Source: Rhynchonema sp. JSB1_4 (lineage: Eukaryota; Nematoda; Chromadorea; Monhysterida; Xyalidae). From it: a stretch of DNA of 64,000 nucleotides. The notes below the pieces were generated by a model. That model ran no database searches and had not been told where the DNA came from. It saw only the letters and a program-made list of their open reading frames with translations. The position numbers and the translations under genes were made by a program. Shown piece after piece: positions 43,742 to 56,091 of the stretch (positions are counted from its first letter, which is position 1; each line of letters starts with the position of its first letter). Location of the stretch: the NCBI GenBank assembly GCA_030248065.1, contig JASAMV010005193.1:19024-83023 (forward strand), in the 5' to 3' direction.

Positions 43742-44955
43742 TCATTGATGCCGATTCGCTTGCTTTTTTCACTGCAAAACTTTGCCCAGTCTGTCGGTTG
43801 CCTGGCTGTTCTGCGAAAAGTTATGGTTCATTGAAAGCAACAAGCGAAATCATTTATTGCACACAACAAGGATCAAAACTGATTTAACACAGCTCAGATG
43901 TTTCATTCAGCTCTCCCAGCCCACGCAGGCAACGATTCATTACCAGCCGGAGGCTATCAGCTGGCAATTTTGAAGATTTATTTTTTAATTTTTTCTAATC
44001 ATTGTGTTTGTGGAAGCCATTTTTAAAGCTTCTTACATTATTATTGTTCTTACATGATTCCAGTGTTCTCAACTTTTTTGCTGTTTGAAGCAATCCTGAC
44101 AACATGGGGATTTGCGACGTGATAACGAGAGACGATTTTCATGGTTCAATAGCGTGAATTGAATGAAACACGAGATGTTTCAATGTTCAATAGAACCGGG
44201 TCGATCATCCGCACTCAGGAAGAATACGCTGCCCGTTTTCGTGGTGAACAAGTTCGTTGTGTTGCGTAATCAGAAATTGTTCCCGGTGCCCCATTCCCCT
44301 GATTTATTGTCACCACTCGTTTTCTTCTTCTCGGTTATCTAAAAGATCGTCTATCCAACCGCCAAACCAACACAATGATCTGGTGCAATTGGAAACACGA
44401 ATCAGGGGTGTGCTGTGCTGGCCGCTATTGATGATGTGATTGATGCTCAATCGTGTGTTCCAAAGTTTCGCTGATCGGTTGCTACTTTGCTCTTAAAATT
44501 ATGGTGATCTTGTTGGAAATTTCGACTTCTGAAGGTGCAACTAAATAAACTGATCTCAAAGCGCTGGGGTTCTTTGTTGGACACACAGCACACAAAAATC
44601 AGAAATTTCATGCCCTTCTGCACTGTTTTCGCAAGTGACGCGTATTAGCACCACAAATGTGCCTTGAAACATCAGGGATCGGTGCGTTTCATTCAATTCA
44701 TGCCATTCACAATATGCACAATCGCCTGACGACTTCTTTAAGCTATAAACGAACAATGTCCGTTCGGTCTATCACATGCTATGGCCAAAAACATAGCAAT
44801 CTTGAGGGTACTTTTGAATCACCCTGTATTTTCGTTTTTTGGGAACCTCAAACAGGACATTATTCTGGTGCTTGAATTCGTTCGCTCCTGTTGACAGCTT
44901 ATTGATTGGTACTGAAATGACTCGGAAACCTGAACCGGCGGTCAGCGTGCGTGAG
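43741..44955 (+). repeat. Tandem duplication unit B, copy 1
   Basis: Matches 48277-50217 (offset 4536, then 5262 after the insertion 48951-49678). Followed by a 13-nt filler TTGCGGTTGCAGC and the start of unit A copy 2. Contains the right half of the mariner-sized element. At 44409-44421 it has an extra GTGCT relative to the left arm. Confidence 0.9.
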
Positions 44956-44968
44956 TTGCGGTTGCAGC

Positions 44969-47214
44969 ATCTCAGATTGTAAGTTAGAGCACGGGACAAC
45001 AAGAAGCATAAAGTAGGATCTGCAAAACTGGCCGTATTTGTATGACTGCTCACAAAGTTCAGCGCATCAATTATCTGTCAATTCACTTTAAAGTTTTCCG
45101 GCTTGAAATTTTCTTGCGGAGTACCAAATACAAAAAAAAATGCAAGAATTGTTTGATGCGATTAGATCTCAGGCCATCTCATTAAAATGGGCCACTTTTG
45201 AAACTTCCATTAGAGTGTTTTGGTTCGCTTGAATCTCACGAACACGAGCTCGATGTACATACATACGTTAACTAGCACAGAGAGAGTAGAGAAAGGTCAT
45301 CAACACAACATGTGAGCTTCTCAACCAAGCAGTAGGTTTTGAAAAGTTTTTGAAAAAAGAAAAAGGTTTCTCCAACCCCTCGGAATTCTAAGTTGCGTTC
45401 GGCGAGTGTTTTGGGTACCATTACGTTGCGACCTCTGGCAAGGTACAAACAAGTACCAACATAAAGTACTCATAATGATGTGTCCGAAGTTCTTATCAGT
45501 CAGGTTTTAGCAATGTGTGTTGCTTGTTGTGCGTTTGTTTGTGGAACGCACGCTGGTAAATTATTATAATCATATTCAGCACACCAATATCGAAGGTGGG
45601 GTCCGGAAAACTACAGTTTGAGACCCCGCCCAACACCTGACTGGTGAGTGGCGAATAATGTCAACTCTGAAATCGATATTCAAGTAGCTGATTTGAGCAT
45701 CAGTTTTGATCAGAAGCTTTGGTAATATTTGTTTCTAAACCTATGCGTTCTTACGTTTACTGGTTTTGAAGTCAGCCGGATTGTGCCACACCACATGTAC
45801 TCATGAACCGTGTTCTCGTATACAAAAAATGACCAAAGTTTAAACTATCAGAACACGACAATATGTATTTTTGATAAAATGAACTTTCCAACTTGTTTGA
45901 AACGAAGCTCGCCTGTTTTGCAAACATCAGTCAGCAAAGCGACCGTGAAAGTGAGCGTTTGAGGAGGGCCGTGAGCCAGCAGCGCGCTGATTGGCTGTTG
46001 CTTATTAGGCGCTTTATCCTGAATAACGTGCTGCCGACCCCGTGTTGACATGGCGGTAGTCAATGAGACGATACAAGGGTCAAGTTTAACCTTGGACACA
46101 GAATGAAAATCGCAGGAATGTGGCGTATCAGGTCACTCTGCTGTCTGCTGCGTCCTGAAGAGACCTTGTTTCCGTGTAAGGGCAAACTACACCAACACCA
46201 GCCCGATTTTAAAGGTGGTGTGTATTTAAAACGAACAGAAAGAGAAAATCATCATGCTCCACTTTGTATTCTTTCGACGTGCAACATTTCCCAAATCAGC
46301 AGTCTGAATGTTTCACAATTCTGCCAGCTGCGAAATCGGGTTCGTGTTTGCGTAGTTTGCCTATACAACACAAGCTTAAAGGGCTCGGGACATAACCGAA
46401 GGAAGGGTGGCAGGGCATATTGGTATATACCGTTGGAAAACATTCCGACAGCCTACGTTACACACAAGTTTTAAGCTCCTTGGGGATTCGCTATCTCTCG
46501 GTAGAGGGACTTTTCATTCCAGAAAAAAGTGAATTTTTTCACAACTTGGAACCACCGGTGCAGAAACTCCAAATGAGCTGGACGTCAAGTAGCGCATGGA
46601 TAGGGTTACAAAAGCTTCTGGATAACTTGCCACCACAACTTCAGTCGCTCAAACCATTGCTTCACTCGGTGAGGGGGCGAAACGTTCCAAAAATCGGCCA
46701 TATTTTTCGAGAACACAAGTTTGTCCCTAAATATTGAGGCCGTGCTTTGCGCTGCAGAAATAGAAATGCAATGGGAAAATAGAGCATTGTCGAAAGTACC
46801 AGAAAATAAGGTTTTTAAATTTTGAAACTCTTGGCTACTCCGTGACAGGCCTAAAAATCCATTGAATTGCCATTAAGCCAGATGGTTACATTTATCGCCA
46901 GAATTGTGGCACAAAAAGGCCACAGATTGTATCGCATTCGCAACAAAAAATCGAGAGAAAAGTCTGGTTTAGCAACTTGTCAAGGTCCGAAGACCCCAAG
47001 GTCTACAAATCTCCCGGGGCAGCCATAGCAATCTGAACACGATATTCAGCTATAAGTGCTGATTGTTGATAGCTATTGCAAATGTGATAGCACCAAAGAA
47101 TGTATCACCAGAGTAGCTTTCGAACGATATATGACAAGCCCCCAAAAATTCTAACGCTTGGGAGCACAGGTTAAAAAATTGCTTTTTTGCAGATTCTGGA
47201 ATGAACCGTCACGT
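44969..47214 (+). repeat. Tandem duplication unit A, copy 2
   Basis: Second copy of 41496-43741. Here the sequence continues without the deletion, through the second half of the TTAA element. No genes recognised in the unit; the 42630-43001 type frames are open but lack domains. Confidence 0.9.
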
Positions 47215-48034
47215 CACCGTGTGCGATTTCGGAATTTTGACCGTTTCTTGTCCATAGTATGAGATAGTATGGGCATGTCATATATCGTTGGATAGCTATT
47301 TCAGAGCTACATCGTTTGGTGCTATCAGATGTGAAATAGTTCTTAACAGAAACGACTTATAGCCGAATATCGTATTCAGGTTTGCATGGCTGCAACAGTA
47401 GGTCCATCGAGTTTGAGGTCTTCAAAATCGTCTAGATTGTTGGACTGTGCGTTTATCTGACATTTTCCTTTCAAATGCGATGCAATACGTGGCCTATTTA
47501 CATCACATTTCCGCCAATGAATGCGACTATACAGTTTTGGGGCAATTTTTTAGTCTTTTTCGGCCTGTCACGCCGCTGCATAAGGGTTTCCAAATCTAAA
47601 AACCTTATTTTCTGGTACTTTCGACGAAGCTCTATTTTTCTGTTGCACTTTCATTTCTGGAACGCAAAGCGCGGCCTCGAAATTTAGGGACAAACTTGTG
47701 CTCTCGAAAAATGTGGCCGATTTTTGCAACGTTTCGCACCCTCACCGAGTGAAGCAATGCTTTGAGCGACTGATGTTGTGATGATAAGTTATCCAGAAGC
47801 TTTTGTAATCCTATCCATGCGTTACTTGACGTCCAGCTGATTTGTGGTTTCTGCACCGGTCGTTCCAAGTTGTGAAAAAATTCACTTTTTTCTGGAATGA
47901 AAAGTCCCTCTTCCGAGAGATAGCGAATCCCCAAGGAGCTTAAAACTTGTGTGTAACGTAGGCTGTCAGAATGTTTTCCAACGGTGTATAACACTATGCC
48001 CTGCTACCCTTCCTACGGTTATGTCCCGAGCCCT
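46380..48034. mobile_element. TTAA-target (piggyBac-type) foldback element, right-arm-specific
   Basis: Ends AGGGCTCGGGACATAACCG and complement, 1,655 bp, TTAA at 46376-46379 and 48035-48038. The left arm has one TTAA at 11144-11147. Arms of about 800 bp are inverted copies that differ by a few per cent. A truncated 5' part is repeated at 42907-43741. No transposase recognised; both strands have open frames of around 105-120 codons in the arms. Confidence 0.88.
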
Positions 48035-48047
48035 TTAATGCAATGTA

Positions 48048-50088
48048 CAGGGTGATTCAAAAGTACTCTCCAGATTGCTATGTTTCTGGCCATAGCATGT
48101 GATAGACCGAACGGACATTGTTCGTTTATGGCTTAAAGAAGTCGCCGGGCGATTGTGCATACTGTGAACAGCATGAATTAAATGAAACACAACGATCCCT
48201 GATGTTTCAAGGCACATTTGTGGTGCTCATACGCGTCACTTGCGAAAACGGTGCAACAACCGGTCACACAATGGATTTCATTGATGCCGATTCGCTTGCT
48301 TTTTTCACTGCAAAACTTTGCCCAGTCTGTCGGTTGCCTGGCTGTTCTGCGAAAAGTTATGGTTCATTGAAAGCAACAAGCGAAATCATTTATTGCACAC
48401 AACAAGGATCAAAACTGATTTAACACAGCTCAGATGTTTCATTCAGCTCTCCCAGCCCACGCAGGCAACGATTCATTACCAGCCGGAGGCTATCAGCTGG
48501 CAATTTTGAAGATTTATTTTTTAATTTTTTCTAATCATTGTGTTTGTGGAAGCCATTTTTAAAGCTTCTTACATTATTATTGTTCTTACATGATTCCAGT
48601 GTTCTCAACTTTTTTGCTGTTTGAAGCAATCCTGACAACATGGGGATTTGCGACGTGATAACGAGAGACGATTTTCATGGTTCAATAGCGTGAATTGAAT
48701 GAAACACGAGATGTTTCAATGTTCAATAGAACCGGGTCGATCATCCGCACTCAGGAAGAATACGCTGCCCGTTTTCGTGGTGAACAAGTTCGTTGTGTTG
48801 CGTAATCAGAAATTGTTCCCGGTGCCCCATTCCCCTGATTTATTGTCACCACTCGTTTTCTTCTTCTCGGTTATCTAAAAGATCGTCTATCCAACCGCCA
48901 AACCAACACAATGATCTGGTGCAATTGGAAACACGAATCAGGGGTGTGCTCAGGGTTGGGCAAAAAAAAAAAATTGTTTTTTTTTTAAAAAAAATTTTTT
49001 TTTTTTAAAAAAAAAAGGTTTTTGAAAAAAATTTTTTTTTTAAAAAAAAAATTTTTTTTTTAAAAATTTTCGGGGGAACAAAATGTTCTAAAACGTCCAA
49101 AAATGGCCTTTTTGGGGGTTATTTTTTGTCATTTTTTCTCAAGGGTCGAAAAATTTTCTTCACAAAATCACCTTTGGGGCATGTATTTGGTACCTAAGAT
49201 ACCCCAAATGATGTTATTATACCTTCCCTTGATACATGAGACACAGTATGCATGTGCCTACATGGTACTTCGATGTCATACCCCATCAGGTCGGTCGTAT
49301 ACGACTGATTCAGCTGCCCGACAAGTATTTCTGCAGCTTATATTCTCAATTCTGTGTGGTTTATGAGTGAATCTTGCTTATTCGGCCACAAACTGTTGTG
49401 TCCGATACCACAGAGCAGCAATCATCGGTCCATATCAAGCACAGACTGTTGGATCGTACCGAAATGACGTAAACACCGTTGATGATGCAAACCAAGTCAC
49501 AAAAGTGACTTGTCAATTAAAGTTGTATTTTTTCGCGATTTTGCGCGTTTTTTAGGCAAATTTGGTAAAATTTCCCCGAATCTCAGGCTTTTTAAAAAAA
49601 AAATTTTTTTTTTAAAAAAAAAATTTTTTTTTTTAAAAAAAAAAACTTGTTTAAAAAAAAATTTTTTTTTTCCAACCCGCTGGCCGCTATTGATGATGTG
49701 ATTGATGCTCAATCGTGTGTTCCAAAGTTTCGCTGATCGGTTGCTACTTTGCTCTTAAAATTATGGTGATCTTGTTGGAAATTTCGACTTCTGAAGGTGC
49801 AACTAAATAAACTGATCTCAAAGCGCTGGGGTTCTTTGTTGGACACACAGCACACAAAAATCAGAAATTTCATGCCCTTCTGCACTGTTTTCGCAAGTGA
49901 CGCGTATTAGCACCACAAATGTGCCTTGAAACATCAGGGATCGGTGCGTTTCATTCAATTCATGCCATTCACAATATGCACAATCGCCTGACGACTTCTT
50001 TAAGCTATAAACGAACAATGTCCGTTCGGTCTATCACATGCTATGGCCAAAAACATAGCAATCTTGAGGGTACTTTTGAATCACCCTG
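48048..50088. mobile_element. Mariner-sized element with ~200-bp TIRs (right copy)
   Basis: Mirror of 9277-11134, TA at 48046-48047 and 50089-50090. It carries the A/T-run hAT insertion 48951-49678 and lacks the TTAA MITE present in the left copy. Confidence 0.75.
48951..49678. mobile_element. hAT-like element with A/T-run arms, damaged 3' end
   Basis: Starts CAGGGTTGGGCAAAAAA and ends ...TTTCCAACCC without the final TG; 728 bp. Absent from unit B copy 1 (44410) and from the left arm (9672-9690). The right target copy is shortened, so the duplication cannot be read in full. Long alternating A and T homopolymers make both arms. Confidence 0.8.
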
Positions 50089-50449
50089 TATTTTCGTTTT
50101 TTGGGAACCTCAAACAGGACATTATTCTGGTGCTTGAATTCGTTCGCTCCTGTTGACAGCTTATTGATTGGTACTGAAATGACTCGGAAACCTGAACCGG
50201 CGGTCAGCGTGCGTGAGTATTTGATGTGTTTCTCAAAGTTCTTTTCATGCTTGATGTCTGTTTCAGAGCTCAATCGTCAAACATCAATCAGAGTGCAGTG
50301 AGGGACGTCGTATCGCTCATGTATGTTCAACCACACATATACAGCGGAACATCACACAATACCAACACATTTTTAGTGCTCCTACAGTATGTTTATAAAT
50401 GTGTCCAAAAACATTAAATATAATAATATTAAAATATTGTATTGTTCAG

Positions 50450-51554
50450 ACGAAGTGCATCCCTGATGTGAAGGTTGCACATCGGCGCACTTCAGGGTCG
50501 ATTTATGTGCCGTGTACTAGGTCCCCACCCCGACTAGAGACCCCGAAAGCTCTATTCGGAAACGTTTACAAACAGAGCACTCGGGGATGTGTTTGGGGTA
50601 AAGCGATTTTCAAAAGTTGCTCCTGGGACCATTGATTTTCACTTACAAAGGTGGCTTCAAATCGGTCTCTTTCGAGGTTTCACCTGAATGTGCGTATGTT
50701 TGATGAAAACGTGCATTGGAGTGAAAATAAAGCGGTTATAAGCAATGGTTGAGTTTGCTTGTTGGCAGCAGATGCCCCGGTTAGGCGGAGAACCTGGGTT
50801 CGAGCCCCAGGCGAAGAAAGCCATTTTTTGTTCACAAAGGATTTTGGAATGTACATGCGCTCCCCGTTATTATAAAGTGGTTATGATAACATTCGGTGAT
50901 GTTGGCAATCGGGTCAAGAAGTTTTTTTTGCAGGCGAATAGATCCCCGAGGTCTCTACTTCGGCAAAATAGTTTTTAACGAAAAAACGATTTTCAACCTT
51001 TTCCGAATAGAGCCTCGGGGCTCTGTGTGGAAAGCTACGGTACGTATGTACTGTACGTTAAATCCGGAAAAAGGAATCCGGGAATATTTCCTGGTTCCGG
51101 ATTATTTATGCATAGAACGTTTTGCGGAATTCGGAATTATACTTCTGGTGAACGAAAACCTTTGAGCTCCACCAGATAGACCCGAAACCCGAAACATAAA
51201 TTTTTTCTATGTCCACGTATCGTGTTTCGGGTTTTGAAAAAAAACCGAAACGCGAAACACGAAGCATGATAATCGCAAATATTTCGACTGACTGTATAAA
51301 TTGTGCACGTCAGCTACAAGTGGCAAGACCAAAACATTTTCGATTATCATGCTTTGTGTTTCGGGCTTCGGGTTTTTTTTCAAAACCCGAAACATGGACA
51401 TAGAAAAAATTTATGTTTCGGATTTCGGCTCTATCTGGAGGAGCCCTTTCGTGTGTTTGCTTACAATTATTTCCGTGTTCCTGATTCAGGATTTAGCCTA
51501 AGTGCGCTCTAAAGTGTGCCGGTGTGCATGCTTCACATCTGGGATGCACTCCGT
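50450..51554. mobile_element. 1.1-kb foldback element, ACGGAGTGCATCCC ends (right copy)
   Basis: Mirror of 6737-7836, including the CCCGAAACCC hairpin and the tRNA-like segment (50757-50818, +). Confidence 0.65.
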
Positions 51555-52490
51555 CTAGACAAACCTACAAAAAGGATCATCCTTAATTTTTGTTTCAGGC
51601 CTCTATGGACGGGGAATGTCGGACTGCTGTATATTTTGTAGCTATTAATTTGCTGTTATCACCTGCACACATGCATAAACAATGTTAACCGGTGTTGGTT
51701 GCCAGGGATTGTTTCACTCTGATGAATGGTGACTACTTCCACCACCAAAATCATCCAGATAATGATCTTCGTTTTATTCATGGTTTTTACAATGTAGATG
51801 GCTCCTGAAGCGACCACACCGGTGGACCTGTCACTTCATCAAGCGCTAGCAGGGACCACTAGTAGTAAGTCAAATTGAACAGATGGATGTTGCAGCAGAA
51901 AAGAATTTATATTACTCCATTTACAGCCACATACCAATGAGCATGCGCCGCGCCTTGTTTGTACCTCATGAACCACTTCACGTGCGCCATTATCCATGTA
52001 CAGTAGCCTCAGACTAGACATAGCAACGTAAAATTAGTGTTTTTTGTATCAGGTGGGACTCAATCGCTCACCTCATTTGTGCTTTCATGGCTGTCATCAT
52101 GGCCCGCATGATAAATGTGGTGCAACTTCACGGGCGATTTAGAAACAGATGCACGGGACCTAACCGAACGCGATACACGGTCAGAGCCGACCAACACTAC
52201 AGAGCAGCATCCCACATACATACTTTTTCACAACGTAGATCGTACGTGAAATGGCAACACCGCTGCACGCACGCTTTGCTGTTAGAGCCGCAAGAACAAC
52301 CACTAGTGACGTTCGAGCCACAAGAACCTGCACAAGTGACGTTCGATCCATCAAATGCAGCACAAGTGACGTTCGACCACCAACCAGTACAAGACCAAGC
52401 AAGGTCCGCTGTTCAATGCCCCACAAGCAGCACAAGTCACATTCGAGCCACAACAAGGAGGACAAGCGCGTCAGGCTTCACCGTTTAGAC

Positions 52491-54383
52491 CGATTCCGTA
52501 TCTTTTCGGTCCAGCGTACTTTTCGGTCCACAGGACTTTTCGGTCCATGTAACCTTTCGGTCCAGGTGCTTTTCGGTCCACTCACTTTACGGTCCAAGTA
52601 CCTTTCGGTCCACGTGCATTTAGGTCCAGGTACGTTTCGGTCCAGGTACTTTTCGGTCCAGGTACCTTTCGGTCCAGGTACTTTTCGGTCCAGGTACCTT
52701 TCGGTCCAGGTACTTTTCGGTCCATGTACCTTTCGGTCCAGGTACTTTTCGGTCCAGGTACCTTTCGGTCCAGGTACTTTTCGGTCCAGGTACCTTTCGG
52801 TCCAGGTACTTTTCGGTCCATGTACCTTTCGGTCCAGGTACTTTTCGGTCCATGTACTTTTCGGTCCATCCTACTATTGCAAGATAGGAAGACGGTGGGT
52901 GGCACGCAGGTTCCACGTATCAAAGGTATATCTTTGGGCATGCTAACGAGTCTTCGGGTGAAAGGGTAGCCGAAGGTGCAAACGAGCGCTAAAATTTAGC
53001 CGTGCTGCAGGCAAATACATGGCATTGCGCTTGCCCGCAACGTTGACGTGGCCCTGTGTCATTGGACATACTAACCCCGCAATTAAAAAATTTATTACGA
53101 ACGCATGTTTTGAACCACACTCAATTGCCAATGGGGCATCACAAAAAACCACCTCACGACCGGATATAATGCACCTTGAACGATCGATTTACACTGCTGT
53201 GTTTTTGACACAGTCGAAGAATGGCTTCATATAAAAGTAAAAAGAGTCCGAATCGTGCCGCGCCTAACAAAAGGCCGTAACAAACGAAGTGCAGGCTGAG
53301 ACGTGGTGTTGCATAATTGAATCTGGTACAACATTTTATGTCCATAACCATAAATCATCTGCAAAAGAATAAACCGAGGATACTGTATATACCTTGCTTC
53401 GGACGTAAATTGTACCGGACTCCAGCACCGTTGAGCATTATGCTGGAATCGGTGAAATTTCGCGGTGAAATCTCATTCAACAAGCGGCTGATGGGGATTT
53501 CGTGTCACAAAACTTACCTGTTCAAATCACAGGTACGGCGATAATTGTGAAAGATGCGCGTACATTATAGTTGTTTATTCTAAAGCCTGGTTTGAGCGGC
53601 CCTTTGTTATGCGCGGCACGATTCGGACTCTTTTTACTTTTATATGAAGCCATTATTCGACTGTGTCAAAAACACAGCAGTATAAATCGATCGTTCAAGG
53701 CGCATTAGATCCGGTCATGTGGTGGTTTTTTGTGATGTCCCAATGGCAATTGAGTGTGGTTCAAAACATGCGTTCGTAATAAATTTTTTAATTGCGGGGT
53801 TAGTATGTCCAATGACACAGGGCCACGTCAACGTTGCGGGCAAGCGCAATGCCATGTATTTGCCTGCAGCCCGGCTAAATTTTAGCGCTTGTTTGCACCC
53901 TCGGCTACCCTTTCACCCGAAGACTCGTTAGCATGCCCAAAGATATACCTTTGATACGTGGAACCTGCGTGCCACCCACCGTCTTCCTATCTTGCAATAG
54001 TAGGATGGACCGAAAAGTACATGGACCGAAAAGTACCTGGACCGAAAGGTACATGGACCGAAAAGTACCTGGACCGAAAGGTACATGGACCGAAAAGTAC
54101 CTGGACCGAAAGGCACCTGGACCGAAAAGTACCTGGACCGAAAGGTACATGGACCGAAAAGTACATGGACCGAAAGGTACCTGGACCGAAAAGTACCTGG
54201 ACCGAAAGGTACCTGGACCGAAAAGTACCTGGACCGAAAGGTACATGGACCGAAAAGTACCTGGACCGAAAGGTACTTGGACCGTAAAGTGAGTGGACCG
54301 AAAAGCACCTGGACCGAAAGGTTACATGGACCGAAAAGTCCTGTGGACCGAAAAGTACGCTGGACCGAAAAGATACGGAATCG
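52491..54383. mobile_element. Foldback (FB/Galileo-like) element with 17-bp subrepeats, right-arm-specific
   Basis: Ends CGATTCCGTATCTTTTCGGT and complement; TTTAGAC at 52484-52490 and 54393-54399, single-copy in the left arm as GTCTAAA (5291-5297). The arms contain about 20 units of a 17-bp motif (TTTTCGGTCCAGGTACC and variants) at 52505-52870 and 54000-54370, then non-repetitive mirrored sequence to about 53262 / 53605. A 340-bp core has a frame with PRILYIPCFGRKLYRTPAP. Nine extra bases follow the right end. Long arms with tandem subrepeats and a 7-bp duplication suit Foldback/Galileo-type elements. Confidence 0.88.
52505..52870 (+). repeat. 17-bp tandem subrepeats, left arm of foldback
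   Basis: About 20 head-to-tail units alternating CTTTTCGGTCCAGGTAC and CTTTCGGTCCAGGTAC, with ATG variants. Inverted counterpart 54000-54370 with a slightly different order of variants. Confidence 0.92.
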
Positions 54384-55473
54384 TATTAAATCTTTAGACC
54401 TGAAGTACACAATATGGATCTGTCACCAATTGAACCCCCACCTCCATACATCGACCGTGACAATCTGGCGGCACTGGCTGATGGTCTGGTGCGACGACTC
54501 CCACATCATGTAGCCAGCGTAGCACCGTTTCATCAGCTAGAAGAACTATTAAACGTGGCAGGAAAATCTTTTTTCTAATTTAAAAAAGTGTATGTATATG
54601 AATGGACACTCAATCTTAGGTTCGACATGTCACGCCAAAAGCACCCTGAGGTGCTACGTGAGCGTCAGAGAAACCATGATCACAACTCATTTGATCGACT
54701 AATACCGAACATCCGTCGCATAATCGCCGCTGGTCGACCATTGATACGTCATGCGCATCTCGAAGAAGTGATGACGGAGTATCGCTTAGAGAACACGAAT
54801 CGTATCGCCAACCAGGGCTGTGCATTTTTCTTCTGTGTACTCGAGTACCAAACCCTTCCCATTTGGCATGGTCTTACTGAGACATCAGGATCACATGGTT
54901 TGTCGCAGGTGGGACATTTTTGTTTATACCGTATGTAATGTGCCACATTTGAGGTGAAAAGAAAACAGGAGCAGTTAATTCGGTTCAGCTGCTGGGCAAC
55001 ACTACCGATGACCATGGATCTGTGCTGAGGCCTGCCTATAATTGTTCGTACAACCACGGACGGTGCAGCTCTAGTTTCTGCAGGTCAAACTATTGTTGCT
55101 GCCACGCTGTCTAAATGTGAAACTGTGATCTATCGTAGAACCATTCATAAGAATATCTACTGCGCAATGTATCGTTGCACTGAAGTCACGGAGCACCAAT
55201 TCGAAAAAAGGAATGAAATTAACCTTTTTGTATGAAGCATTGTACTCGAATGGGATCTTCGGTGTTTGTTCGGAAACAATTTGAGCACACAGGGCTTTGG
55301 AAACAAATAAACCGTGCTACCCATGTGTAATATGATTACAATCGACAAATAATACCTACGTCACGAAACATTTGGCATTCTGCAACAAGTGATTCACACG
55401 ATTATCAGAATCAACTGATCATTTCTCTTTAACTTTATCGCACTTTGTCACCATATACATACGCCGCCGTACA

Positions 55474-55796
55474 TACACCGTTTTTCTCTAATTGAAGCCC
55501 ACCCTCTAATAGAAGCCCATCTCACGAAGCTGAATGAATCCAAGATACGACCAGGCTGCACAAAAAAACTTACTTTCAAGTTTATCGTAAAATTTTTGCT
55601 GAACGATGTTCTACAAACACGTCTAGCACAAATTTGATCATGTTGGGGCTACGAAATTATAGAAATTTCATTATTATCGACAGGTCCATTGTTTCTTTAT
55701 GTTCGGTGAAATGTGCTAAAAAATAGGAGCCCCCTCTAATAGAAGCCAACCTCGGAGGAAATAGAGGCCACGGTTACAATTGGAAAAAATACGGTA
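55474..55796. mobile_element. MITE with CTCTAATAGAAGCC subrepeats (right copy)
   Basis: Mirror of 3892-4214; TA at both ends. Confidence 0.6.
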
Positions 55797-56091
55797 CATT
55801 GAAATGAATACAATTGTGAAACGGATTGCTTACGTACAGCTTTGGTGTAACATCAGTTGCAGCCTACTTTGTAAACGTTGGCACAACTAACACACAACGT
55901 GTGTTTGCGCCGAGCGCCACGGTGCGGCCACAGTCGAAATCTTTCTGAATGACCTGGTACGTTAGAATCCGCATGCGCTTTGCGAACAAAAAAATGTCCC
56001 GTCAACGTGAAGGGACAATTTCGCAATACGCTTCCGTTCCATTTTGCTGTTGTCATTATTGCGTGAACATGCACCTGTTTTCGGAGAGCTA

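Larger units (their letters stand above)
52053..55233 (+). pseudogene. Broken multi-exon gene: hydrophobic N-terminus, VTFEPQ repeats, PPPPY motif (right copy)
   Basis: Mirror of 4410-5740, split by the foldback 52491-54383. After the TTTTTGTATCAG acceptor: SIAHLICAFMAVIMARM, Arg-rich segment, VTFEPQ/QVTFDPS repeats (52087-52380), the same +1 shift as the left copy, then QVTFEPQ, and beyond the insertion EVHNMDLSPIEPPPPY with a tail ending LEELLNVAGKSFF-stop (about 54575). A second block from about 54620 holds HPEVLRERQRNH and continues in one frame to VGHFCLYRM-stop (54938); the left copy has CAA (Gln) at that stop. A third block holds PIIVRTTTDGAALVSAG to NEINLFV-stop (55233). Unknown product. 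Confidence 0.5.

Noticed and set aside
52505..52870. CRISPR-like regular short repeats
   Set aside because: Units are contiguous 17-mers with no unique spacers, in a eukaryotic foldback element; this is a tandem subrepeat array.
52582..54246. Open frames encoding repeats such as GPKSTWTERYLDRKVP
   Set aside because: They are translations of the 17-bp tandem repeat; the repeat length is not a multiple of three, so all frames look repetitive. Not proteins.
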